A stretch of DNA of 12,749 nucleotides from Chloroflexota bacterium (GCA_026706395.1 JAPOYU010000155.1:1-12749); one strand, 5' to 3'; shown: positions 1 through 6,662, counted from the first letter of the stretch. Made by a program: numbers and translations. The notes: a model not told the origin generated them from the letters alone.

Positions 1-555
1 CTCGGCGCCGATGCAGTCGCCGAATTGCGCTTTCTGCAAGATGGGCTGGATGTGAGAAACAAAGGGGCGGAAGGGATTCGGCTTGGGCGCGTCAAAGGTA
101 ACTGTTACCGAGTGCATACCCATAGCTTCCACACTGACCACACCAACGAACTCATCGGCTTGGACACAGCCCGCTTCGGGATGGGTGCAGTATTCCCAGG
201 TGAAGACAACATCTTCGGCGGTGAATGGCGAGCCATCCGACCATACGATGTCGTCGCGCAGGTTCCACGTGATGGAAGTAAGGTCTTCGCTGATGCCGCC
301 GTTTTCCAGCGTGGGAACCTCGGCCGCCAAGTTTAGATTCAGCGAGCCATCAGGCGCCCAATTCGCCAACGGTTCCAAAACGATAGCCGAGGCATCGATA
401 TCCTTAGTGCCACCGGAGAGGTAGGGGTTCAAGATCGACGACGCCTGCCAATACAATATCGAGACTTCGCTCATGTCTTGCGTCATACCAACACCGCCGA
501 AGAGGGTGCTGATGATGAACAAAACGGCCAACAAGGTAAGTTTGAGTCGCATCAT
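1..555 (-). CDS. ABC transporter substrate-binding protein, family 5 (peptide/nickel type), N-terminal part
   Basis: This is the first ~185 codons of an extracytoplasmic solute-binding protein that continues beyond base 1. The minus strand starts with ATGATG at 555-550. AGGAAG lies just upstream, so the second ATG (552) may be the true start; an ATG at 570 is also in frame. The N-terminus is a signal peptide: basic MRLK, then a hydrophobic stretch LTLLAVLFIISTLFGGVG. There is no lipobox cysteine. After it come NPYLSGGTKD, LEPLANWAPDG and WNLRDDIVWSDGSPF-TAEDVVFTWEY. The last block is the signature of the SBP_bac_5 family (W.LRdgv.wsDG.pfTa.Dv.ft), which binds peptides or other solutes outside the membrane for an ABC importer. 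Permease and ATPase genes would be expected beyond the left edge. The ligand cannot be inferred. Confidence 0.9.
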   Translation of the reverse strand, partial: MMRLKLTLLAVLFIISTLFGGVGMTQDMSEVSILYWQASSILNPYLSGGTKDIDASAIVLEPLANWAPDGSLNLNLAAEVPTLENGGISEDLTSITWNLRDDIVWSDGSPFTAEDVVFTWEYCTHPEAGCVQADEFVGVVSVEAMGMHSVTVTFDAPKPNPFRPFVSHIQPILQKAQFGDCIGAE

Positions 556-605
556 GCTTCCTTTCTTCATCTGTTATTTGCCTTTGCTGCAAATTCGGCA
601 AGGGG

Positions 606-635
606 ATTATACACGCAGAGGGTCGGAAATTACAA
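606..635 (-). promoter_or_regulatory. Probable sigma70 promoter of the solute-binding protein gene
   Basis: On the minus strand, TTGTAA (635-630) and a perfect TATAAT (611-606) are separated by 18 bp. Transcription would start near 599, giving a leader of about 45 nt before the start codon at 555/552. Confidence 0.6.
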
Positions 636-703
636 ATCTAATCTGCGTTCGATTAGCATCGGCGACGATACGCTGGCCTGGGACCTCTCGGCGTCGGTCG
701 CGC

Positions 704-1420
704 CTAGACTGTCTGCGGTCTGCGCCGCAGCAGGTTGATCAGGATCGCCAGGATCACCTTGATCATGTAATAGACCGAGCGGAGTGGGGTTATGGAGGAC
801 TGACCGTGAAGGCGCGGCGTCATCGTCACGGGTACCTCCATTTGCCGCAGGCCGCTGCGATGCAAAATGACGATGGCTTCGGGCTCGGGATAGTCGTGCG
901 GATAGAACCGCGCGAGCAGTTTGATGGCTTCACGGTTGTAGGCGGAACAGCCAGAGGTCGGGTCAGTCACGCGCTGGCCGATAATGACCGAAAGCAGGCG
1001 CGCCAGGATTCCGCTGCCCAGCCGCCGCAGCCGGGGCGTGCCATAGTCGCCGCGCGCGCTGATGAAGCGTGAGCCGATGACCACATCGACATCGTGAGCC
1101 GCCAGGCTTTCCAGCAAGGCGAGGTTGCTTTCCGGCGAATGCTGGCCATCCCCGTCATTGCGCAGCGCAGTGTCGTAGTCTTGCGCCGCGGCAAACTGAA
1201 AGCCGGCTTGAACCGCCGCGCCGATGCCCACGTTGAATGGCAGCTCGAGCACCTGAGCGCCGGCCCTTTGCGCTTCGGCGCTTGTATCATCGGCGGAGCC
1301 GTCATTTACGACAAGGACATCGACCTCCGGCAGTCGGGCGAGGATATCTCCCACCGTACGAGCGATGTTGAGTTCTTCATTATAGGCCGGCAGAATGACC
1401 AGTATTCCAGCGGGTCTCAA
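704..1420 (-). CDS. GT2 family glycosyltransferase (DPM1/polyprenyl-phosphate type)
   Basis: This 238-residue GT-A fold glycosyltransferase starts with ILVILPAYNEE. It has VVNDGSADDT (nucleotide-sugar binding, about residues 36-45), NVGIGAAVQAGF, the metal-binding DxD as NDGDGQH (about residue 90), VIGSRF and DPTSGCSAYNREA. This order is typical of dolichyl/polyprenyl-phosphate mannosyl- or glucosyltransferases and the DPM1-like group, which move a sugar from a nucleotide sugar onto a lipid carrier at the inner membrane face. The usual 'DaDGQH' reads DGDGQH, keeping both acidic residues. The C-terminus is hydrophobic then basic (YYMIKVILAILINLLRRR), a likely membrane anchor. The start is TTG at 1420, supported by AAGGA 3 nt upstream and GGAGGAGG further up. 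It could supply sugar-lipid donors to the GT-C enzymes elsewhere in the window, but this is inference. Confidence 0.9.
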   Translation of the reverse strand: MRPAGILVILPAYNEELNIARTVGDILARLPEVDVLVVNDGSADDTSAEAQRAGAQVLELPFNVGIGAAVQAGFQFAAAQDYDTALRNDGDGQHSPESNLALLESLAAHDVDVVIGSRFISARGDYGTPRLRRLGSGILARLLSVIIGQRVTDPTSGCSAYNREAIKLLARFYPHDYPEPEAIVILHRSGLRQMEVPVTMTPRLHGQSSITPLRSVYYMIKVILAILINLLRRRPQTV

Positions 1421-1528
1421 GATTCCTTAGCCTCCTCCTCCGGCGATAGTAATTGACAAGCGCGGTTGTGAAAAGATGCGGCTGCGCGCGCTCCCGACGA
1501 CCTAAATGGGCGATAAGTCCTGGAGTCA

Positions 1529-1558
1529 TTGATTTGACTGCAAAAACTGGTGTAAGAT
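1529..1558 (+). promoter_or_regulatory. Candidate promoter of the TIM-barrel gene
   Basis: TTGATT (1529-1534) and TAAGAT (1553-1558) are separated by 18 bp in the divergent intergenic region 1421-1635. The start would be near 1565, leaving a leader of about 70 nt. Each element matches consensus at 4 of 6 positions, so this is only a candidate. I found no convincing promoter for the opposite gene. Confidence 0.3.
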
Positions 1559-1635
1559 TTCAGTAGAAAAGGGATGCTTTCGGCGCCCTCGCGCGTGTGA
1601 CGCGACCGGGGCATTGAGCCGATAGAAAGTTTCAT

Positions 1636-2430
1636 ATGAGTGATCGCGTCGCCCTAAGCGCGAGAGTAGAGAATTTCGAAGAGTGTGTCGCCTTGGCATG
1701 TCAACGGGGTTTGGGCGTCGAACTCATGGCGTTTTCCGAACCTCAAGTGCTGGATGGCGAGTGGCGCGCCCTCGACAAGGAGTACAGAGCCGCGCTCGCC
1801 GATGTACCGGGACCGCTCACGATGCACGGACCTTTTATGGATCTGGTTTCGGGCAGCCCGGACGAGCGCATCAATATGGTGGCCTATGGACGATACGAAC
1901 ACGTGATCCGCATTGCCGCCGGCCTTGGCGTCGAGCAGGTCGTATTGCATGCCAATTATATCGGCTTGCTGCACAACGACTTTTATCGCCAGGGCTGGCA
2001 TCGGCGAAACGTCGACTTTTGGGGGCCGCTGGGCGATTACGCGAAAGCATACGATGTCGTCATCGCCATTGAGAACATGTGGGAATTCGACCCCACCATC
2101 ATCAGCAATCTATTGAGCGAACTAGATCACCCCTATCTGAAAGCCTGCGTTGATGTGGGTCATGCCAATCTGTTTTCTGACCCCGATATCTCCTTTGATG
2201 ATTGGCTGGAGTCGATGCGCCCCTGGGTCATCGAGTTGCATCTGAACAACAACAATGGCGTGATGGACGAACATTTCGGCTTCGACTGGGAACAAGGCGT
2301 TCTCGACTATAGTGAAATCCTGCCCAAGCTGCGCAGCTTGCAGACGGACCCGGTGATGGTGCTGGAGATGGACCGCGTGGAAGATATGAAGAGCAGCCTG
2401 CGCTACTTCGAACTGGGCGATGGCGCCTGA
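1636..2430 (+). CDS. Sugar phosphate isomerase/epimerase-like TIM-barrel protein
   Basis: This 264-residue protein belongs to the xylose-isomerase-like/AP-endonuclease-2 TIM-barrel superfamily. Likely metal ligands sit at the expected strand ends: E146 in AIENMWE, D173 and H176 in CVDVGHAN, H202 in ELHLNNNNG, and E244 in VLEMD. H64 (TMHGPF) and H105 (VLHANY) line the barrel earlier. Members isomerise or epimerise sugars, inositols or hydroxypyruvate with a divalent metal, or cut DNA at abasic sites. The short length and lack of DNA-binding extensions favour a sugar-type enzyme, but the substrate is not readable. The ATG at 1636 follows AGAAAG by 6 nt. It is divergent from the GT2 gene and convergent with the TPR gene. 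Confidence 0.85.
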   Translation: MSDRVALSARVENFEECVALACQRGLGVELMAFSEPQVLDGEWRALDKEYRAALADVPGPLTMHGPFMDLVSGSPDERINMVAYGRYEHVIRIAAGLGVEQVVLHANYIGLLHNDFYRQGWHRRNVDFWGPLGDYAKAYDVVIAIENMWEFDPTIISNLLSELDHPYLKACVDVGHANLFSDPDISFDDWLESMRPWVIELHLNNNNGVMDEHFGFDWEQGVLDYSEILPKLRSLQTDPVMVLEMDRVEDMKSSLRYFELGDGA

Positions 2431-2474
2431 CAGTCCCGCTTGAAGAACTATAGAAGCGTCAAGGAAACACCGGC

Positions 2475-2522
2475 GCAGCGCGCTGCCTGACCCAGCGAAT
2501 GCCCTCCTTCAGCTATCGCTGG
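2475..2522. terminator. Weak hairpins between convergent genes, possible terminator
   Basis: The 78-bp convergent gap holds a 12-bp palindrome GCAGCGCGCTGC (2475-2486) and a 7-bp inverted repeat CCAGCGA (2492-2498) / TCGCTGG (2516-2522). The second overlaps the last codons of the TPR gene. Neither is followed by a T run, so intrinsic termination is unproven. Confidence 0.25.
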
Positions 2523-3759
2523 CCGCGTCGGCCCGCCCGGCAAATGTAGGATCACATTGCGGGATGACCGTTTCAATATCGACGGCGAATCTTTGCGTTT
2601 CGGTCTGCAAGGCAAGCCGAAGACCCGGCTCAAGATAGGCGAGCGCGCGCGAGCAGTTGCCCAGCAAAATCTGCGAGAATCCCGCCCAATAGTAGTGCTG
2701 CGGGTTGACGCTGCCGAGTTCGATCGCCTTTTCGAATGAGAGCGACGCCTCTTCGATCGAGCCGAGCTTGTTCTGCATGTAACCCAGCCAGAACTGGCAA
2801 TTCAGATTCTGCGGATTAAAGTCGACGCAATCTTGCAAGTAGCGCTGCGCCTGCGCCGGATTGCCGTAGGCGCCCCAATGCCCCTTGCCGGTCAGCAGCA
2901 GCGCCGCCTCATTTTGAGGGTTCGCCTCGAGCACGTCGCTGAGGAAGTCCAATGCGACGTCGTAATTGCGCAGATTGCTCTCGAGGATGGCGATATCCAC
3001 GGCGAAAAGATTCATATTGTCCGCCATGCCGTAGGCCGTCTGGAAGTCTTCCCGGGCGCCATCGTAGTCGAAGCGATACTCCTGCCGGATGAGGCCGCGG
3101 GCGCGATAGGCTTCGGCGCTATTTGGGTCGTCCTCGAGCAAGGCCTCAACCAGCGCTTCGCCTCTTTCGGCTTGACCCAAGCTGAGGTATATCTCCGCAA
3201 GGTAGGCTTGCGCCCGGCTATGCTCGGGGTCCAGCTCCAGCGCGTGCAGGGCGCTAGCCAGGGCATCCTTCGCCCGAAGGTCCCAATCCAGCGCCCAGGC
3301 TTGTATCGCCCAGCCGTCGGGATTGAAGGGATCGGCATTGATCGCGCGTTCGGCATAGCTGGCCGCTTCGGCATAGCGGCTGCTGTTGATCAAGCCGAGG
3401 GCGATGCGGCGATAAATCTCGACTGAATTGGGCAGCGACGGCGCGATCTCCTGATAGAGTTCGGTGGCCGTGCCAAGAGCGCCCTGCCGCCAGTAGTTGT
3501 CCGCTTCAATGAGTTGATTTCGCGGATCCATCGTCGGCGTCGGTTCGGGCACGGACATGGTCGCCGCCCGATCTTCAAGCTGGCGGATCACATCGTATAG
3601 CGCATCCTGCACGACCGGCGCGAATACCTCTCTGTTGAGCGCAATGCCGATGCCGGCAGCAATCAGAGTGATCATCAGCAGATAGAATATGAGACGGCGG
3701 CAGCCGATGATGCTGCGCCGCTGCACGCCCCGATACTTCTTGGGTGTACGAATCTGCAC
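2509..3759 (-). CDS. Membrane-anchored tetratricopeptide repeat protein
   Basis: This is a 416-residue protein. The first ~21 residues are very basic (KKYRGVQRRS, CRR), followed by one transmembrane segment (about 22-41, LIFYLLMITLIAAGIGIAL). Then comes a Pro/Thr-rich linker (PEPTPTMDP), so the rest is probably outside the cytoplasm. From about residue 80 on there are back-to-back TPR helices, for example AASYAERAINADPFNPDGW, ALHALELDPEHSRAQAYLA, YLQDCVDFNPQNLNCQFWLG and SFEKAIELGS. TPRs scaffold protein-protein contacts and the partner is unknown. Cysteines late in the repeats could form disulfides. The start is GTG at 3759 with AGGGG 7 nt upstream. The HAD gene stop lies 33 bp upstream on the same strand, so the two are probably co-transcribed. 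Confidence 0.85.
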   Translation of the reverse strand: MQIRTPKKYRGVQRRSIIGCRRLIFYLLMITLIAAGIGIALNREVFAPVVQDALYDVIRQLEDRAATMSVPEPTPTMDPRNQLIEADNYWRQGALGTATELYQEIAPSLPNSVEIYRRIALGLINSSRYAEAASYAERAINADPFNPDGWAIQAWALDWDLRAKDALASALHALELDPEHSRAQAYLAEIYLSLGQAERGEALVEALLEDDPNSAEAYRARGLIRQEYRFDYDGAREDFQTAYGMADNMNLFAVDIAILESNLRNYDVALDFLSDVLEANPQNEAALLLTGKGHWGAYGNPAQAQRYLQDCVDFNPQNLNCQFWLGYMQNKLGSIEEASLSFEKAIELGSVNPQHYYWAGFSQILLGNCSRALAYLEPGLRLALQTETQRFAVDIETVIPQCDPTFAGRADAASDS

Positions 3760-3792
3760 GGGCCGCCCCTACCTAAGCCCCCTATGCTCAGC

Positions 3793-4470
3793 TTACACCG
3801 GAACGAGATCCAGAAACGCGCCAAGGTCGGCCAGCAAATAGTCCGGATCGCTGCCGATTAAGCTGTCGCGATCCGCGTAACCGGTGCAGACGGCTACGGC
3901 GATGGCCTCAATAGCGCGCGCCGCCTGGATATCGGCTGGCGTATCGCCGATGACGATGATCCCCGTTCCATTGAGAGTCCGCCCGAGATGCTCGCTTGCC
4001 CGTTCCCGCGCCAGCCTCGTCAAATCATCGCGATCGGGGGATTCATTGCCGAAGGCGCCGATACGAAACCAACTCGGATCGAAACCGGCCATCTCCAGCT
4101 TGATGATCGCAGTCTGCGAGGTATTGCCGGTGACCAAGCCGATGAGCGCGTCGTCGCTTTTGCGTAGAGCATGCACCAATTCCATGGCGTGGACGACCGG
4201 CTCGGCAGTATAGGCAGGGCTGATCGCGCGCATGTGCCGCGCCATGACCGCTTCGTATGCGCCTATCTGGCGCCCGATGTCGGACTTGCTATAGCCGTGT
4301 GGCGCCAGCAAATCAGCCAGGATGCCCCAGTCGGTCTTGCCGCCGAAGACATGATTATCCAGGTCACCGGTCAGGCCGAAGCATTCCAGCATGGCGCGGC
4401 GTTTGGCTTCCCGCCCGATGCCGCGGCTGATCAGCAGCGTGCCGTCAATATCGAAGAGGACAAGTTTCAT
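3793..4470 (-). CDS. HAD-superfamily hydrolase (phosphoglycolate phosphatase-like)
   Basis: This 225-residue haloacid dehalogenase-type phosphatase has all four motifs: I, DIDGT (nucleophile D7, acid D9); II, VTGNT (T114); III, a lysine in IIKLEMAGF (K124); IV, GDTPAD (D176, D180) within VIGDTPADIQAARA. A helical C1 cap fills residues 15-90, as in Gph/phosphoglycolate phosphatases and related enzymes that remove phosphate from small metabolites in the cytosol. The substrate is not predictable. ATG at 4470 (MKLVLFDIDG) is preferred over an in-frame GTG at 4479. The G-rich stretch GGGTGGGGG directly upstream, which would serve as ribosome-binding site, is the edge of the intergenic repeat at 4471-4575. 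The gene is in line with the DUF1330 gene upstream and the TPR gene downstream. Confidence 0.9.
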   Translation of the reverse strand: MKLVLFDIDGTLLISRGIGREAKRRAMLECFGLTGDLDNHVFGGKTDWGILADLLAPHGYSKSDIGRQIGAYEAVMARHMRAISPAYTAEPVVHAMELVHALRKSDDALIGLVTGNTSQTAIIKLEMAGFDPSWFRIGAFGNESPDRDDLTRLARERASEHLGRTLNGTGIIVIGDTPADIQAARAIEAIAVAVCTGYADRDSLIGSDPDYLLADLGAFLDLVPV

Positions 4471-4575
4471 TGCCCCCACCCTAAATCCCCCTCGCCCTCT
4501 CTATGGCGAGCATCCCATAGAGAGGGAGGGACTTTCTCCCTTCCCTCATTTTGGGGGAAGGGCCGGGGATGGGGG
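4471..4575. repeat. Hairpin-rich intergenic repeat, copy 1 (long form)
   Basis: The element begins TGCCCCCACCCTAAATCCC and ends GGGGATGGGGG, so its ends are imperfectly inverted (CCCCCACCC against GGGATGGGGG). Inside are two strong hairpins. CCCTCTCTATGG (4495-4506) pairs with CCATAGAGAGGG (4515-4526), 12 bp perfect with an 8-nt loop. CCCTTCCC (4538-4545) pairs with GGGAAGGG (4555-4562). A related sequence lies at 4955-5017. Terminal inverted repeats with internal stems and no coding capacity suggest a MITE/REP-like dispersed element. It fills the gap between the DUF1330 and HAD genes and abuts the HAD start codon. Confidence 0.75.
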
Positions 4576-4605
4576 ACACATGTCTGCGAAGATACATAAT
4601 TGAAC

Positions 4606-4896
4606 TCATTCAAGACCTTCCATGACGATGAAGGAGGCATCGGCGGCGCCCTCGCGGAGTTTTTTCGCCGCCTGGTATTCGGCGGAATCGTACATTCGGC
4701 GAGCGGCGTCCACGCTGTCAAACTTGACCACCACGATGCGTTCCGGCGCATCCGGACCTTCGAGGATGACCTTCTCGCCGCCGCGGACGACGAACCGGCC
4801 GCCGTACTTCTCCAGGATGCCGGGCGTGAGTTTCATGTATTCCTGATATTGCTGCATGTCGGTCACATTGGCGCGGACGATCAGGTATGCGGGCAT
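4606..4896 (-). CDS. DUF1330 family protein
   Basis: This is a small 96-residue soluble protein with the DUF1330 pattern: MPAYLIVRANVTDMQQYQEYM, then KYGGRFVVRGG (about residues 30-40), then ERIVVVKFDSVDAARRMYDSAEYQAAKKLRE. Members form a dimeric alpha/beta ferredoxin-like fold related to EthD/antibiotic-biosynthesis monooxygenase-like proteins. No enzymatic role is established for most, so none is assigned. ATG at 4896 is chosen because AGGAGG lies exactly 5 nt upstream. The reading frame is open further up to ~5001, but that stretch is non-coding repeat sequence. It is first in a probable minus-strand series with the HAD and TPR genes and is flanked on both sides by copies of the same intergenic repeat. 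Confidence 0.88.
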   Translation of the reverse strand: MPAYLIVRANVTDMQQYQEYMKLTPGILEKYGGRFVVRGGEKVILEGPDAPERIVVVKFDSVDAARRMYDSAEYQAAKKLREGAADASFIVMEGLE

Positions 4897-4954
4897 GGCG
4901 GCCTCCTTTTGGGCGGGCCTGGTCATGATAGCAGAAAGGGTCAGCGGCGTGTAT

Positions 4955-5017
4955 GCCCCCACCCTAAATCCCTTCTCGCCATCTCTATGGCGAGCATCCA
5001 AGATGAGGGAGGGACTT
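4955..5017. repeat. Intergenic repeat, copy 2 (shortened)
   Basis: This region matches the first ~65 bp of copy 1 closely: TGCCCCCACCCTAAATCCC, CTCGCC, TCTCTATGGCGAGCATCC and GAGGGAGGGACTTT are shared. The right half of copy 1, with the second hairpin and G-rich terminus, is absent. The internal 12-bp stem has decayed (CATCT 4980-4984 / AGATG 5001-5005 remains). It ends about 20 bp before the -10 box of the tRNA-Sec gene. Confidence 0.7.
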
Positions 5018-5044
5018 TTGTTACGCCGGGCGACGGATTATAAT
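5018..5044 (+). promoter_or_regulatory. Promoter of the tRNA-Sec gene
   Basis: A perfect -10 box TATAAT lies at 5039-5044. It would place the transcription start near 5051, about 7 nt before the mature tRNA 5' end at 5058. A weak -35 (TTGTTA, 5018-5023) is 15 bp upstream, shorter than ideal. The -10 call is stronger than the -35. Confidence 0.55.
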
Positions 5045-5057
5045 CGCGTGGCGTCAT

Positions 5058-5153
5058 GGGGGTGGATGTGTCCCGGTGGATGCCCCGGTCTTCAAAACCG
5101 GTGGGCGGTTGCGCAGAGCAGGCGCTGGTGGGTTCGACTCCCATGCACTCCCG
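5058..5153 (+). tRNA. selC: tRNA-Sec (anticodon TCA, reads UGA)
   Basis: This 96-nt selenocysteine tRNA folds by hand as follows. The acceptor is 5058-5065 with 5145-5152: seven pairs including one G-T, then a G/G mismatch at the eighth position. The long D stem has 6 bp (GTGTCC 5068-5073 / GGATGC 5078-5083) and a 4-nt CGGT loop. The anticodon stem is CCGGT (5085-5089) / ACCGG (5097-5101), with loop CTTCAAA and anticodon TCA at 5092-5094. A long variable arm (GGCGGTTGC 5104-5112 / GCAGGCGCT 5118-5126) has a 5-nt loop. The T stem has 5 bp around TTCGACT (5133-5139). Discriminator G is at 5153 and CCA is not encoded. The 6-bp D stem with tetraloop, extended acceptor/T stack and long variable arm distinguish tRNA-Sec from a suppressor tRNA. 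It would be serylated, converted by SelA and delivered by SelB; none of those genes is in the window. Confidence 0.93.
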
Positions 5154-5277
5154 TATTCACATACCCCGTCGCCCGCATCTAACTTAGACTTAATCTCGCC
5201 GCCGCTAACGTGGAAGCAGCCGCTAAGATATTCGGCTTCCAGCCATTGCCATGCTTGAAAATCAAGATTCCGACCAG

Positions 5278-5613
5278 CTAAATCAAAGCGAGGTCTCTAA
5301 GGACGCGGCGAATTTGCTGCGGTCTCACCTCATCGCATTTCGGCTTGACGCAAACAGCGAGCAGGGTAATCTGATTCGATCCAACATGGTAGGCGACACG
5401 AAAGCCGCCTGACTTCCCTCTCTGCCCGGAGGGATTCGCTAGTCGGATTTTGTATACTTCCGCGCCTGCGCCCTGCAATCGAACACCGGGCTTTTCTCCC
5501 TGAGAAAGCCGTTCTTGGAGTGCGCGAAGCTCTTCAATTAACGAGGGATGCTTGCGAGCGAGACGATTTGCTTTTCTTGTAAATCTATTGGGGTAGACGA
5601 CTTTCAAGTTCAT
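5278..5613 (-). CDS. RelE/ParE-family type II toxin
   Basis: This 111-residue basic protein resembles RelE/ParE-fold toxins. It has a helical N-terminus (RFTRKANRLARKHPSLIEELRALQERL), then a beta-rich core EVYKIRLANPSGQRGKSGGFRVAYHV (residues 52-77) and a strand ITLLAVCVKPK. Conserved basic residues (K55, R57, R65, K67, R72) match positions used by RelE-like ribosome-dependent mRNA endonucleases, though the exact catalytic set cannot be fixed by eye. The C-terminal tail is helical (QQIRRVLRDLALI). ATG at 5613 is chosen over an upstream in-frame ATG at 5634 because the family motif starts with 'LKVVYPNRF'. The gene starts 29 bp inside the end of the preceding small gene, a typical antitoxin-toxin overlap that implies translational coupling. 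Confidence 0.75.
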   Translation of the reverse strand: MNLKVVYPNRFTRKANRLARKHPSLIEELRALQERLSQGEKPGVRLQGAGAEVYKIRLANPSGQRGKSGGFRVAYHVGSNQITLLAVCVKPKCDEVRPQQIRRVLRDLALI

Positions 5614-5782
5614 CGTCGTCCAAGCCCAACTCAATCAGCTTCAGCGCGTCTTCGGCCGGCAGGACTTTGCCCTCTTGCATCTCTTTCAAGCTGACTTGGA
5701 TATCATCAAGAAACTCGGCTTGGGCGCTTTTGTCCTCAAGCGCTTCCTTTGCCAGCGCTTTAGTTCGCGGACCGACTTTCAT
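5585..5782 (-). CDS. Putative antitoxin of the RelE-type pair
   Basis: This 65-residue acidic protein lies directly upstream of, and overlaps by 29 bp, the toxin gene. The N-terminus is basic (MKVGPRTKALAKEALEDK) and the rest acidic and helical (FLDDIQVSLKEMQEGKVLPAEDALKLIE, then ELGLDDDELE). An acidic C-terminal helix is what antitoxins use to wrap basic RelE-like toxins. No standard DNA-binding fold (RHH, HTH, AbrB) is obvious, so the assignment rests on position, size and charge. The ATG at 5782 has GGAG 8 nt upstream. A candidate operator lies 35-49 bp upstream. Confidence 0.65.
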   Translation of the reverse strand: MKVGPRTKALAKEALEDKSAQAEFLDDIQVSLKEMQEGKVLPAEDALKLIELGLDDDELESRLPQ

Positions 5783-5816
5783 TGACTTGCTCCGATGACC
5801 TTTGTATACAGCACTC

Positions 5817-5831
5817 TATAGCGCGCCTATA
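5817..5831. promoter_or_regulatory. Inverted repeat, candidate operator of the toxin-antitoxin operon
   Basis: TATAG (5817-5821) and CTATA (5827-5831) form a perfect inverted repeat around CGCGC, 35-49 bp upstream of the antitoxin start. On the minus strand a possible promoter, TTGCAA-N17-TATCGT, lies further upstream (about 5866 to 5838). Repressor binding here would fit autoregulation. It is a candidate only, since AT-rich short repeats occur by chance. Confidence 0.35.
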
Positions 5832-5877
5832 ATCAAACGATACTCTACTGGTATCACATTTGCAACTTGTTCATGAT

Positions 5878-6492
5878 TTACTTGCCCCGCCCCCAGGGCA
5901 ACAACCGCCACACCAGCCGCTGAACCCGCAGAATAAGCAGATAGCCCTGCGTCTCGCTGTGATTGTCATTCTCGCGGCCGCCGCCGCTGCGCAGATAATA
6001 ACTTAGGTCGGCGATAGCGGCGTCAAATTTGAACTGCGCCGCCCGGATTCGCCCGCGCGCTTCATAAGCGGCCTTCAGCTCGGGATTCAGCTTCAGCGCC
6101 CGCGTCAAATCCGCCTCGGCCTCGGCATAACGGCGCCGCGCTTCATAAGCCAACGCCCGATTGTAATGCGCCTCGTCATAGTCCGGCTCGATGTGAATCG
6201 CCATCGTATAGTCGTTGATCGCCCCTTCGTCGTCGCGCCGCGCCCGCCTGATATTGCCTCGTTCGTTATAGGCCGCCCCCATATAGGGCTCGATCTCGAG
6301 GGCGCGGTTGACGCTCTCTTCGGCGTCATCCCAGCGGCCGAGAGCGGCCAGCGCTTCCCCGCGGCACAGGCAGACCGCCGCCAGGTCGCCCAGGCCCAGC
6401 TTGATGGCGCTGTCGAACATGGCGACCGCCCCTGCAAAATCGCCCTTGTCCATCAGCCTCAAACCGCTGTCGAAGTAGTTATCCTCAATCAT
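5878..6492 (-). CDS. Tetratricopeptide repeat protein
   Basis: This 204-residue protein is made almost entirely of TPRs, one per ~34 residues: NYFDSGLRLMDKGDFAGAVAMF, CLCRGEALAALGRWDDAEESV, AAYNERGNIRRARRDDEGAI, AHYNRALAYEARRRYAEAEADL and AAYEARGRIRAAQFKFDAAIADL. Loops carry the usual LEIEPYMG/HIEPDYDE/LNPELKA turns. There is no signal peptide, so it is probably cytosolic. The C-terminal tail (LLILRVQRLVWRLLPWGRGK) is hydrophobic and basic and may contact the membrane. The start ATG at 6492 has only a weak AGG 9 nt upstream. A candidate minus-strand promoter TTGAAA-N18-TAAAGT lies about 6565 to 6536. The role is unknown beyond protein binding. Confidence 0.8.
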   Translation of the reverse strand: MIEDNYFDSGLRLMDKGDFAGAVAMFDSAIKLGLGDLAAVCLCRGEALAALGRWDDAEESVNRALEIEPYMGAAYNERGNIRRARRDDEGAINDYTMAIHIEPDYDEAHYNRALAYEARRRYAEAEADLTRALKLNPELKAAYEARGRIRAAQFKFDAAIADLSYYLRSGGGRENDNHSETQGYLLILRVQRLVWRLLPWGRGK

Positions 6493-6597
6493 CGCGGATA
6501 CCTGACCGCCTTCGCCGGAGCAACGGTCTCCCGTTACTTTAGCGAAGATTATCGCCGCTTTTCAAGCGCCGAAGCCGGCCCAGCCCCCGCCAACCAT

Positions 6598-6625
6598 TTG
6601 AAGTTTCCCCCGCCTCTGCTACGAT
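6598..6625 (+). promoter_or_regulatory. Candidate promoter of the glycosyltransferase-membrane protein pair
   Basis: TTGAAG (6598-6603), a 16-bp spacer and TACGAT (6620-6625) are seen, giving a start near 6632, about 30 nt before the first gene. Both elements match consensus at 4 of 6 positions. Confidence 0.4.
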
Positions 6626-6662
6626 GCTGCCTTGAGTTCCCGCAGCCTATTCGGAGTTGGAT

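Noticed and set aside
1417..1635. 72-codon minus-strand frame in the divergent intergenic region
   Set aside because: No ribosome-binding site or plausible protein features; it only spans regulatory DNA and overlaps the start region of the GT2 gene.
2833..3426. 197-codon plus-strand frame antisense to the TPR gene
   Set aside because: The minus-strand frame shows regular TPRs; the plus-strand frame is its GC-driven mirror.
4471..4575. Repeat hairpins as a CRISPR or intrinsic terminator
   Set aside because: The stems are not regularly spaced direct repeats with unique spacers, and no T run follows on either strand.
5154..5277. Possible phage/att duplication or terminator after tRNA-Sec
   Set aside because: I found no repeat of the tRNA 3' end, no integrase and no stem with a T run.
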